From: Chloroflexota bacterium
GTDB taxonomy: Bacteria > Chloroflexota > Limnocylindria > QHBO01
NCBI GenBank assembly: GCA_019348395.1
Contig: JAHWJN010000016.1
Location: forward strand, 1 to 15,237
Reading direction: 5' to 3'
Length of the DNA: 15,237 nt
The notes below the pieces were generated by a model. It saw nothing but the letters and a program-made list of their open reading frames with translations. It made no database searches and had not been told where the DNA came from. The position numbers and the translations under genes are program-made. Position 1 is the stretch's first letter; each line of letters starts with the position of its first letter. Positions 6,967 through 13,335 of the stretch are shown here, in pieces.

Positions 6967-8130
6967 ATGCTGCTGACCGGCACCGGCCGCCTGGCGCCCG
7001 CCGGTCCTTCGCCGCCCTGGGCGATCGAGGTTCGGGACGGGCGGATCGCCTGGATCGGCTCGGCCACCGGTGCGCCGGACTCTGAGGAGCGGATCGAGCT
7101 CGGCTCGGCGCTCGTCACCCCCGGGCTCGTCGACAGCCACACGCACCCGGTCTTCGCCGGCGACCGGTCCGACGAGGCGGCGGCTCGCCTCGAGGGGCAG
7201 CCCTACACGCAGGGCGGCATCCTGCGCACCGTTCGCGAGACGCGGGCGGCCGACGATGAGACCCTCGAGCGGCTGGTCGAGGGTCGGCTCCGCGCGGCGC
7301 TGGCCGCCGGCACCACCACCGTCGAGTGCAAGTCGGGGTACGGCCTTTCGCTCGACGAGGAGCTCCGGCATCTCCGCCTCCTGGCTCGCGTCGCCGAACG
7401 GGTGCCGATCCGCGTGGTGCGGACGTTCCTCGGCGCGCATGCCGTACCGCCCGAAGCGAGCTCGATGGCCGACCACGCGCGCCGCGTCGCCGACGAGATG
7501 ATCCCGGCCGTCGCCGCCGAGCGGCTCGCCGACTTCGTGGACGTCTTCGCCGATGAGGGGTTCTTCGACCTGGATGCCACCGAGCGGATCGCCCGGGCAG
7601 CCGGCGCCGCCGGCCTGGGAGTCCGGCTGCATGCCGAGCAGCTGGCCCGCACCGGCGCCGCCGAGCTGGGCGTCCGCCTGGGCGTGGCATCGGTCGATCA
7701 TCTCGAACAGCTCGACGGGCCGGGGGTGGCGGCCCTGGCCGGTTCGTCCACCGTGGCCACGCTGCTTCCCGGCCCCGCACTGGTGCTGGGCGATCGGCTG
7801 CCCCCGGCACGTGCGCTGCTCGACGCCGGCGCGACCGTGGCCCTGGCCAGCGATGCAAACGCGGGAACCTACGGCGGATTCGGCACGATGCCGCTCGTCA
7901 TCGGGCTGGGCGCGACGCTGCTGGGAATGACCGCGCTCGAGGCACTCACCGCGGCGACGGCCGGGGGTGGTGCCGCGCTCGGGCGCGAGACCCTCGGCAC
8001 GCTGCGCCCGGGCGCGCCCGCCGACCTGGTGGCCTGGGATGCCGAGCACGAGGGCGTCTTCGCCCTGCGACTCGGCGCAGTGCGTCCGAGCCGAACCTGG
8101 GTCGGCGGCCGCGAGGTGTGGGCTGGATGA
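6967..8130 (+). CDS. hutI: Imidazolonepropionase
   Basis: A 387-residue cytosolic metal-dependent amidohydrolase. It hydrolyses 4-imidazolone-5-propionate to N-formimino-glutamate, the third step of histidine degradation. Family signatures in order are: metal-binding VDSHTHPVFAGDR (55-67, H58 and H60), TTTVECKSGYGLS (116-128), TFLGAHAVP (153-161), DVFADEGFF (192-200), metal-ligand-region LHAEQL (221-226), VDHLEQL (243-249) and the late metal Asp in SDANAG (295-300). In the last motif the more usual NPG is NAG, a minor deviation. The length is slightly under the usual 400-410. The ATG at 6967 sits 6 nt after the stop of the small membrane gene, with only a weak GGGA before it. No hutH, hutU or formiminoglutamase gene lies in the window, so the rest of the pathway must be elsewhere. 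Confidence 0.92.
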   Translation: MLLTGTGRLAPAGPSPPWAIEVRDGRIAWIGSATGAPDSEERIELGSALVTPGLVDSHTHPVFAGDRSDEAAARLEGQPYTQGGILRTVRETRAADDETLERLVEGRLRAALAAGTTTVECKSGYGLSLDEELRHLRLLARVAERVPIRVVRTFLGAHAVPPEASSMADHARRVADEMIPAVAAERLADFVDVFADEGFFDLDATERIARAAGAAGLGVRLHAEQLARTGAAELGVRLGVASVDHLEQLDGPGVAALAGSSTVATLLPGPALVLGDRLPPARALLDAGATVALASDANAGTYGGFGTMPLVIGLGATLLGMTALEALTAATAGGGAALGRETLGTLRPGAPADLVAWDAEHEGVFALRLGAVRPSRTWVGGREVWAG

Positions 8131-8143
8131 CAGCGGCCCGTGC

Positions 8144-8149
8144 GACACT
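8144..8149 (+). promoter_or_regulatory. Possible -10 box (GACACT) before the FAD oxidoreductase
   Basis: GACACT lies 7 nt before the ATG at 8157, inside the short gap after hutI. The first base deviates from TAnnnT. If real, it supports the 8157 start over an upstream ATG at 8127 that overlaps the hutI stop. Confidence 0.3.
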
Positions 8150-8156
8150 GCCGCCC

Positions 8157-9503
8157 ATGGATCGGTTCGACCTCGTCGTCATCGGCGCCGGCACCGCCGG
8201 CGAGGCGGCGACCCACTACGCCGCCGCACAGGGCGCCTCCGTGGCCGTGGTCGACCGTGACCTGTTCGGTGGCTCGTGCCCGTTCTGGGCATGCATGCCG
8301 TCGAAGGCGCTCCTGCATGCCGCGACCGTCCACCATGCCGGCGGTGACTACCCGTGGCCGAAGGCATCGGACTTCCGCGACTACATGATCAACCGGGAGG
8401 ACATCGACCGGCCCGACGACTCCGGCCACGTCCGCTCGCTCGAGGAGGCCGGCGCCACGGTCATCCGCGGATCCGCCGCGCTCGCCGGCCCGAACCAGGT
8501 CCGCGTCGGCGACCGACTGCTGACCGCCGACAACGTCATCGTGGCCGTCGGATCGGTCTCACGGGTACCGGAGGATCTGCCCGGTCTCGACGAGGCGAGC
8601 CCGTGGACCAACGTCCAGGGCACGGCCACGCGCGAGCTGCCGAAGTCGCTCGTCATCCTCGGGGCTGGCCCCACTGGCGTCGAGCTCGCGCAGGTGTACG
8701 CCCGCTATGACGTGCCGGTGACGCTGGTCCACCCGCGCGACAGGGTGCACGACCGGGAGCACCGCCGCTCCTCCGAGCTGCTCGGGGCCGCACTCGAGTC
8801 GGAAGGCGTTCGGCTGGAACTCGAGGCGAGGGCGATCCGCGTGGACGCCGCGCCGCGAGGCGGCCCCCATCGGGTCCAGCTCGACACCGGCCGGACGGTG
8901 GAGGGCCACGAGATCCTCCTCGCCATCGGCCGTGACCTGCCGCTCGGCGGGCTGGGCCTGGAGACGGTCGGCGTCGAGCCGAAGGACGGCCGGCTCCAAC
9001 CCGACGATCGGCTGCGCATCGCTGAGGGCGTCTACGCTGCCGGGGACGTGGCCGGCCCGGAGCTGCACACCCACCTCGGCCACTACACCGGCGAGGCCGC
9101 GGCACGCATCGCGCTGGGCGATGACGACTATCGCCCATTCCTCGACGCCATCCCGCGGGCGACCTACACGACACCCGAGACCGCCTCGGTCGGCCTGCTC
9201 GTGGAACAGGCGAAGGAGCGCGGCATCGACGCGGTGGAGTTCACCCAGGACATCGGCGCCTCGGCCAAGGGCTACACGGCCGAGGTCGAGGGCCACTGCA
9301 CCATCGTCGTCGACCGATCCGAACGGGTCCTGGTGGGCGCGTTCACGGCCGGGCCCGCGGTCTCGGAAGCGATCCACGAGTGCGTCCTCGCCATCCGGGC
9401 CGGCATTCCGCTCGCCGTCCTGGCCGATACCATCCACGCCTTCCCCACCGTGGCGCGCGTCCTCGGCTCGGCCTTCATCGCCGCGGATCGCGAGCTTCGC
9501 TAG
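8157..9503 (+). CDS. FAD/NAD(P)-dependent pyridine nucleotide-disulfide oxidoreductase family protein
   Basis: A 448-residue homologue of dihydrolipoamide dehydrogenase and mercuric reductase. The FAD motif VVIGAGTAGEAATHYAA is at 7-23. The active-site segment GGSCPFWACMPSK (38-50) keeps the two cysteines C41 and C46 in CxxxxC spacing. The second Rossmann motif is ILGAGPTGVELAQVYAR, followed by VYAAGDVAG and a dimerisation domain starting near YTTPETASVG. The normal C-terminal catalytic HPTxxE of the partner subunit reads F429-P-T-V-A-R434: both the base His and the Glu are replaced. The protein therefore belongs to a variant subfamily and should not be called lipoamide dehydrogenase; its electron acceptor is unknown. 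I start at MDRFDLVVIG because Rossmann strand one begins there. An ATG at 8127 overlapping the hutI stop (ATGA) would add ten residues and is the alternative. Confidence 0.85.
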   Translation: MDRFDLVVIGAGTAGEAATHYAAAQGASVAVVDRDLFGGSCPFWACMPSKALLHAATVHHAGGDYPWPKASDFRDYMINREDIDRPDDSGHVRSLEEAGATVIRGSAALAGPNQVRVGDRLLTADNVIVAVGSVSRVPEDLPGLDEASPWTNVQGTATRELPKSLVILGAGPTGVELAQVYARYDVPVTLVHPRDRVHDREHRRSSELLGAALESEGVRLELEARAIRVDAAPRGGPHRVQLDTGRTVEGHEILLAIGRDLPLGGLGLETVGVEPKDGRLQPDDRLRIAEGVYAAGDVAGPELHTHLGHYTGEAAARIALGDDDYRPFLDAIPRATYTTPETASVGLLVEQAKERGIDAVEFTQDIGASAKGYTAEVEGHCTIVVDRSERVLVGAFTAGPAVSEAIHECVLAIRAGIPLAVLADTIHAFPTVARVLGSAFIAADRELR

Positions 9504-9513
9504 ACGGCTCGCG
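9489..9513 (+). terminator. Hairpin over the oxidoreductase stop codon
   Basis: CGCGAGC (9489-9495) pairs with GCTCGCG (9507-9513) across an 11-nt loop that contains the TAG stop. There is no T-tract. It is a possible weak terminator just before the next promoter box. Confidence 0.3.
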
Positions 9514-9522
9514 TGCCGGTTG

Positions 9523-9528
9523 TACGAT
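9523..9528 (+). promoter_or_regulatory. -10 box (TACGAT) for the DinB-family gene
   Basis: TACGAT is preceded by TG and followed by 10 nt before the ATG at 9539, giving a leader of only a few bases. A TAGACG at 9501-9506 could serve as a poor -35 with a 16-nt spacer. Confidence 0.45.
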
Positions 9529-9538
9529 CGGTGACGAA

Positions 9539-10090
9539 ATGAGCGCGTTCATCGAGGAGACCACCGACCTGCTGCGGCGCACGCCCGAGGTGCTCCGTGC
9601 GCTGCTCCATGACCTGCCCGAGTCCTGGACCGATACGACCGACGTGCCCGAGGACGGCTGGCGACCGAGGGACGTCGTGGGGCACCTGATCACCGGCGAG
9701 CTCACCGACTGGATCGAGCGCACGCAGCGCATCCTGGAGCACGGCACGGGACTGCCGTTCGAGCGGTTCGACCGCTTCGCGCACGCCGATCGCGACGGCG
9801 ATGCCACGCTGGACGACCTCGTCGAGCATTTCGCCCGGCTTCGAGCGGAGAACCTCGCCCGTCTGGCCGAGCTGGCCACGGAGGAGGACCTCGATCGCCG
9901 CGGTCTGCATCCGGTCCTCGGCGAGGTGACCCTGCGCGAGCTGCTCGCGACGTGGGCGGTGCACGACCTCGACCACGTGTCGCAGATCTTCGCGGGCATG
10001 GCCGGTTCCCACGATGCCGAGGTGGGGCCATGGAAGACGTACCTCGGCATCCTGCTCCGGCGCGAGGATCCGGCCGCCGTCGCGGGCTGA
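9539..10090 (+). CDS. DinB-fold family protein (metal-dependent four-helix bundle)
   Basis: A 183-residue soluble, all-helical protein. Three histidines sit where the DinB/YfiT-like fold binds its metal: H49 in RDVVGHLITGE, and H142 and H146 in WAVHDLDHVSQI, an HxxxH pair near the C-terminus. The N-terminal helix TTDLLRRTPEVLRALLHDLP and the length (150-185 residues) also fit. Members act as thiol-dependent S-transferases or hydrolases, or are uncharacterised, and the exact reaction cannot be read here. The ATG at 9539 is chosen because the conserved first helix begins right after it and a -10 box precedes it at near-leaderless spacing. The longer upstream frame overlaps the oxidoreductase gene and is implausible. 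Confidence 0.82.
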   Translation: MSAFIEETTDLLRRTPEVLRALLHDLPESWTDTTDVPEDGWRPRDVVGHLITGELTDWIERTQRILEHGTGLPFERFDRFAHADRDGDATLDDLVEHFARLRAENLARLAELATEEDLDRRGLHPVLGEVTLRELLATWAVHDLDHVSQIFAGMAGSHDAEVGPWKTYLGILLRREDPAAVAG

Positions 10091-10103
10091 CTCCGGCGCG
10101 GAG
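10091..10103 (+). terminator. Short hairpin directly after the DinB-family stop
   Basis: CTCCG (10091-10095) and CGGAG (10099-10103) form a 5-bp stem with a 3-nt loop immediately after the TGA stop. There is no T-tract, so this is weak. Confidence 0.22.
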
Positions 10104-10119
10104 CCCCGGCAGTGGGGCG

Positions 10120-10125
10120 TACGCT
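10120..10125 (+). promoter_or_regulatory. -10 box (TACGCT) of the CmpX-like gene, giving a leadered mRNA
   Basis: TACGCT is identical to the -10 before the small membrane gene, but here the start codon is 58 nt downstream. The transcript would carry a 5' leader of about 50 nt that ends in a Shine-Dalgarno. Confidence 0.42.
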
Positions 10126-10172
10126 GTCGAGGCACGTGATGTGCACTGATCCGAGCCAATCCACCCATCCTC

Positions 10173-10178
10173 AGGAGG
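10173..10178 (+). promoter_or_regulatory. Strong Shine-Dalgarno (AGGAGG)
   Basis: A perfect AGGAGG lies 5 nt before the ATG at 10184 and decides that start over upstream in-frame codons. It is the only full Shine-Dalgarno I find before a gene in this window. Confidence 0.85.
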
Positions 10179-10183
10179 GATAC

Positions 10184-11029
10184 ATGGAAACCGTCCAAAA
10201 CTGGGGCGATGCCGTCATGGTGTCGGCCACGGAGGCGCTGCAGAATCTGCTGGGCTTCCTGCCGGCGCTCATCGGCGCCATCCTCATCCTCATCATCGGC
10301 TGGATCATCGCCGGGATCCTCGCCGGATTGATCGAGAAGGGCCTGCAGGCCGTCGGCTTCGAGCGCGCCGCCCAATCGACCGGGATCGCCGGGTTCATCG
10401 AGAAGGCGGGCAGCGGCTGGACCGCCAGCAAGCTCGTCGCCGAGATCGTCAAATGGTTCATCCGGCTCATCGCGATCCAGGCGGCCGCCTCGATCCTCGG
10501 CCTGACCCAGATCAGCCAGATCATCAACGCCATCCTGCTGTGGCTGCCGAACCTCGTCGTCGCGATCGTGATCGTCGTCATCGGTGCGCTGCTCGCCAAC
10601 TTCGTGGCCGGCATCGTCCGCGGCTCGGCGGCCGAGATGGGCTTCTCGACCCCGAACCTGTTGGCGAACATCACCCGCTACGCGATCATCGCCTTCGCGG
10701 CCGTCGCCGCCTTCAACCAGCTCGGTATCGCACCGACGGTGGTGAACACGCTGTTCATCGGCCTGGTCGCCACACTGGTGCTGGCCTTCGGCCTCGCCTT
10801 CGGCCTCGGCGGCCAGCAGACCGCCGCCCGGATCACCGAAGGGTGGTACGAGAAGGGGCGCGAGACGACCCCGAGGATCGCGGAGAAGATGAAGCAGGCG
10901 GAGGCGGACCAGGAGGGCGGCAGCCAGCCGACCCGCCCGCAGACCGGCTCCACCGCCGGCACCGCGAGCCCGCCTCCGAGCTCGACGATGCGCGACGAGC
11001 CCCCACGGAGCACGCCGGACTCCCGCTGA
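10184..11029 (+). CDS. CmpX-like / mechanosensitive-channel-related membrane protein with repeated conserved TM helix
   Basis: A 281-residue inner-membrane protein. Two related halves are visible: FLPALIGAILILIIGWIIAG leading to GLIEKGLQAVGFE, and LWLPNLVVAIVIVVIGALLA leading to GIVRGSAAEMGFS. This is the conserved TM helix repeat found with MscS-type channels and in CmpX-like proteins. Each is followed by a helix pair (KLVAEIVKWFIRLIAIQAA; NITRYAIIAFAAVAAFNQLG). A last helix, LVLAFGLAFGLGGQQTA, resembles the pore-lining MscS helix. No MscS beta domain follows; instead there is a charged, Pro/Ser/Thr-rich, probably disordered tail of about 60 residues. A role in osmotic or envelope stress is inferred from the family. 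The start is fixed by AGGAGG 5 nt upstream. The gene ends just before a 13-bp perfect hairpin. Confidence 0.8.
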   Translation: METVQNWGDAVMVSATEALQNLLGFLPALIGAILILIIGWIIAGILAGLIEKGLQAVGFERAAQSTGIAGFIEKAGSGWTASKLVAEIVKWFIRLIAIQAAASILGLTQISQIINAILLWLPNLVVAIVIVVIGALLANFVAGIVRGSAAEMGFSTPNLLANITRYAIIAFAAVAAFNQLGIAPTVVNTLFIGLVATLVLAFGLAFGLGGQQTAARITEGWYEKGRETTPRIAEKMKQAEADQEGGSQPTRPQTGSTAGTASPPPSSTMRDEPPRSTPDSR

Positions 11030-11047
11030 CCCGTCCCGGCACCCTCG

Positions 11048-11077
11048 AGAGGAGCGGCCCGCAGGGGCCGCTCCTCT
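11048..11077 (+). terminator. Strong hairpin terminator (13-bp perfect stem, 4-nt loop)
   Basis: AGAGGAGCGGCCC (11048-11060) and GGGCCGCTCCTCT (11065-11077) pair perfectly across the loop GCAG, 18 nt after the CmpX-like stop. There is no T-tract, as is common for GC-rich genomes. Its last base is also the first T of the next gene's -10 box. Confidence 0.72.
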
Positions 11078-11082
11078 AGCAT
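11077..11082 (+). promoter_or_regulatory. -10 box (TAGCAT) of a leaderless promoter for the TauE/SafE gene
   Basis: TAGCAT is followed by 6 nt and GTG at 11089. It shares base 11077 with the 3' arm of the upstream terminator hairpin, so hairpin DNA occupies the -35 to -11 region. Confidence 0.5.
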
Positions 11083-11088
11083 GCCGCG

Positions 11089-11826
11089 GTGACCATCGAG
11101 GCGCTTCTGCTGGCCGCGCTGTTCCTGGCCGCGGCCGCCCTGTATGCAAGCGTGGGGCATGCCGGCGCGTCGGCGTACCTGGCCGCCATGGCCCTCGTCG
11201 GGGTGACCCCCGAGACGATGCGTCCCACGGCGCTCACCCTCAACCTGTTCGTGGCAGGCATCGTGGTGGTCCGCTTCGCCAGCGCCGGCCATCTGCCGTG
11301 GCGGTCGCTCGTTCCCCTGGTGGTCGCCTCCGTGCCGGCCGCCTTCGTCGGCGGCCTCGTCCAGCTGCCGAACGAGCTCTACCGTCCACTCGTCGCGCTG
11401 GTCCTGATCGTCGGCGCCTGGCGCCTGGCGACGAGGCGGTTCGGCCGCGAGCCCGTTCATGCCCGCGTGCCGATCCTCGGCGGGCTGGCGGCCGGTGGCG
11501 CCATCGGGCTGCTCGCGGGACTGACCGGTACGGGCGGCGGCATCTTCCTCACCCCACTGCTCGTCATGGCGGGGTGGGCTCCCACCCGTCAGGCGGCGGG
11601 GCTGTCGGGCGCCTTCATCCTCGCGAACTCCGTCGCCGGCCTTGGGGGCGTGCTCGTCGGCGGACTGACGCTTCCGCGAGAGCTGCCGCTCTGGGTGCTG
11701 GCCGTCGGCGTCGGCGGACTGGCCGGCTCGTGGCTCGGGGCGGCGCGCTTCAGCGTGCTCACTCTGCGGCGGACCCTGGCGGTCGTGCTCGTGGTGGCCG
11801 CCGCGAAGCTGGTCTTCCTCCCGTAG
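11089..11826 (+). CDS. TauE/SafE (TSUP) family membrane transporter
   Basis: A 245-residue protein with about seven to eight transmembrane helices in two repeats. The first repeat has the subfamily motif LYASVGHAGASAYLAAMAL (18-36). The second has the classic glycine-rich LLAGLTGTGGGIFLTPLL (141-158). TSUP proteins move anions and organic sulfur compounds such as sulfite, sulfoacetate or thiosulfate across the inner membrane; the cargo here is unknown. The start is GTG at 11089, at 6-nt spacing from a -10 box and just before the first helix; there is no Shine-Dalgarno. The following gene is a probable cysteine desulfurase starting 20 bp after the stop, so a link to sulfur metabolism is possible but is only suggested by proximity. 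Confidence 0.87.
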   Translation: MTIEALLLAALFLAAAALYASVGHAGASAYLAAMALVGVTPETMRPTALTLNLFVAGIVVVRFASAGHLPWRSLVPLVVASVPAAFVGGLVQLPNELYRPLVALVLIVGAWRLATRRFGREPVHARVPILGGLAAGGAIGLLAGLTGTGGGIFLTPLLVMAGWAPTRQAAGLSGAFILANSVAGLGGVLVGGLTLPRELPLWVLAVGVGGLAGSWLGAARFSVLTLRRTLAVVLVVAAAKLVFLP

Positions 11827-11834
11827 GTCGGGGG

Positions 11835-11840
11835 TAGGAT
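11835..11840 (+). promoter_or_regulatory. -10 box (TAGGAT) of a leaderless promoter for the class V aminotransferase
   Basis: TAGGAT lies in the 20-bp gap after the TauE/SafE stop and is followed by exactly 6 nt before the ATG at 11847. The gene can therefore be expressed independently of its neighbour. Confidence 0.55.
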
Positions 11841-11846
11841 GGGCCG

Positions 11847-13265
11847 ATGACGGCCACGTCCTCGGTTCATGGCAGTGACCTGCTGCGCCTGGTGGGCGTC
11901 GAGACCCGCGTGCCCCTCGTCACCGGCGAGGAGCGCCGATACGTGAACCTCGACTTCGCCGCATCGGCCCCGGCCCTCGAGCGCGTCCACGATGCCGTGG
12001 AAGAGCTGCTCGGGTGGTACTCGAGCGTCCACCGCGGTGCCGGCTTCAAGTCGCGCGTGGCCACCACCGCCTACGAGGGGGCGCGCGAATCGATCCGTCG
12101 CTTCGTCAACGCTCGCGACGACGACGCGGTGATCATCACCCGCAACACGACCGATTCGATCAACCTGCTGGCCGGCACGCTCCCCGCGGGCACCCACGTC
12201 GTGTGCTTCGCGGGCGAGCACCACGCCAACCTGCTGCCGTGGAAGCGGATCGGCGTCCGATACCTGCCGGTCCCGGAGACGCCGGCCGAGATGCTGTCCA
12301 TCCTCGAGGAGACGCTCCGCGGTCTCCCGCGCTGCGAGGATCCGCACCTCGTCGCGGTGACCGGCGCCTCGAACGTCACCGGCGAGATCTGGCCGGTGCC
12401 GGACATCGCCCGGATCGCGCACGAGAACGGCGCACGCCTGCTCGTGGACGCGGCGCAGCTCGCGCCGCACGCGCCGATCGACATGGCGGGCGACGGGATC
12501 GACTTCCTGGCCCTGTCCGGTCACAAGCTGTACGCGCCGTACGGGGCCGGCGCCCTCATCGGCGAGCGAGACTGGCTCAGCGCCGGCGACCCGTTCCTGC
12601 GCGGCGGCGGCGCCGTGAAGCTCGTCACCGTCGACGAGACCCTGTGGGCCGATCTCCCCGACCGCCAGGAGGCGGGGTCGCCAAACGTGGTCGGCGCCGT
12701 GGCGCTGGGCGTGGCCTGCGACACCCTCGCCGAGGCCGGCATGGCGCGCGTGGCAGAGGAGGAGCGCGCGCTGCTCGACCATGCCCGGCGGCGGCTGGAC
12801 GCCATCGACGGGTTCGAGGCCTACCGCGTCTGGCCGGCCGATCACCCGCGCGTCGGGCTGTGCACCTTCAACCTGCACGGGGTGCAGTACGACCTCCTCG
12901 CCGCCGCCCTCTCGGCCGAGCACGGCATCGGCATCCGGCACGGCTGCTTCTGCGCCCATCCGTTGATGATGCGGCTGCTGCGGGTGGACGATGCCGAGGC
13001 GCATCGGCTCGTCGAGGAGACCCGGGCCGGCCACCACGAACGGCTCCCCGGTGCGGCGCGCATGAGCCTCGGGCTCGGCTCGACCCGCGAGGACGTCGAT
13101 GCCCTCGCCGATGCCCTGGCCCAGCTCGCGGCCGACGGCCCGCGGTGGACCTACATGGTCAACGCCGACACCGACGAGTACGAGCCGGATCCGGATCCGC
13201 GCCCGCTGCCCCGGCTGCGGATGCGGCTGGTCGACCATCCGCACGGGCACGGGGAATCCGCCTGA
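11847..13265 (+). CDS. Class V aminotransferase, SufS/CsdA-like probable cysteine desulfurase
   Basis: A 472-residue PLP enzyme of fold type I. Hallmarks are NLDFAASAPA near the start (34-43), the TRNTTDSIN segment (98-106), EHHANLLPW (124-132), the cofactor-binding Asp and Gln in LVDAAQLAPH (D201, Q204), and the Schiff-base lysine K227 in LSGHKLYAPYGAG. The probable persulfide cysteine is C369 in RHGCFCAHP, with an extra cysteine at C367. The arrangement around C369 matches group II (SufS-like) desulfurases, which take sulfur from L-cysteine. The protein is 60-70 residues longer than typical SufS, mostly as insertions before the end and an acidic/His-rich tail (YEPDPDPRP ... HPHGHGESA). No sufBCD genes lie nearby. 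The next gene is moaA and xdhC converges after it, so it may supply sulfur for molybdenum cofactor sulfuration (inference). The start is set by the leaderless-type -10. Confidence 0.85.
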   Translation: MTATSSVHGSDLLRLVGVETRVPLVTGEERRYVNLDFAASAPALERVHDAVEELLGWYSSVHRGAGFKSRVATTAYEGARESIRRFVNARDDDAVIITRNTTDSINLLAGTLPAGTHVVCFAGEHHANLLPWKRIGVRYLPVPETPAEMLSILEETLRGLPRCEDPHLVAVTGASNVTGEIWPVPDIARIAHENGARLLVDAAQLAPHAPIDMAGDGIDFLALSGHKLYAPYGAGALIGERDWLSAGDPFLRGGGAVKLVTVDETLWADLPDRQEAGSPNVVGAVALGVACDTLAEAGMARVAEEERALLDHARRRLDAIDGFEAYRVWPADHPRVGLCTFNLHGVQYDLLAAALSAEHGIGIRHGCFCAHPLMMRLLRVDDAEAHRLVEETRAGHHERLPGAARMSLGLGSTREDVDALADALAQLAADGPRWTYMVNADTDEYEPDPDPRPLPRLRMRLVDHPHGHGESA

Positions 13266-13290
13266 GGCCGTCTGATCACGTCGCGGCAGG

Positions 13291-13316
13291 CGGCCCGCGT
13301 TGCGCTCGCGGGGCCG
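13291..13316 (+). terminator. GC-rich hairpin between the aminotransferase and moaA
   Basis: CGGCCCGCG (13291-13299) pairs with CGCGGGGCCG (13307-13316), giving 9 bp with one bulged G at 13310 and a 7-nt loop. It starts 26 nt after the aminotransferase stop and lies directly before the moaA promoter box. There is no T-tract. Confidence 0.55.
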
Positions 13317-13322
13317 GGGTGG

Positions 13323-13328
13323 GACGAT
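13323..13328 (+). promoter_or_regulatory. Possible -10 box (GACGAT) for moaA
   Basis: GACGAT is followed by 7 nt and the ATG at 13336. It differs from TAnnnT at its first base. I see no moco-type RNA leader because almost no leader exists. Confidence 0.35.
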
Positions 13329-13335
13329 CGATCCC

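Noticed and set aside
6781..8148. Extension of the receiver/flavoprotein frame upstream on the minus strand (about 450 more residues)
   Set aside because: It runs antisense through hutI with Gln/Arg/Gly-rich junk sequence, and the REC domain begins naturally at 6774, right after a promoter box.
10112..10183. Longer N-terminus for the CmpX-like protein (24 extra residues)
   Set aside because: The extra residues would begin at or before the predicted transcription start, and a perfect AGGAGG directs initiation to the ATG at 10184.
9500..11149. Minus-strand open frame of about 549 codons opposite the DinB and CmpX-like genes
   Set aside because: Composition is Asp/Gly/Arg-rich antisense of hydrophobic helices; the plus strand shows family motifs, a Shine-Dalgarno and hairpins.
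13266..13335. Molybdenum-cofactor (moco) riboswitch upstream of moaA
   Set aside because: The only structure in the 70-bp gap is a simple hairpin that looks like a terminator, and the promoter box after it leaves almost no leader.
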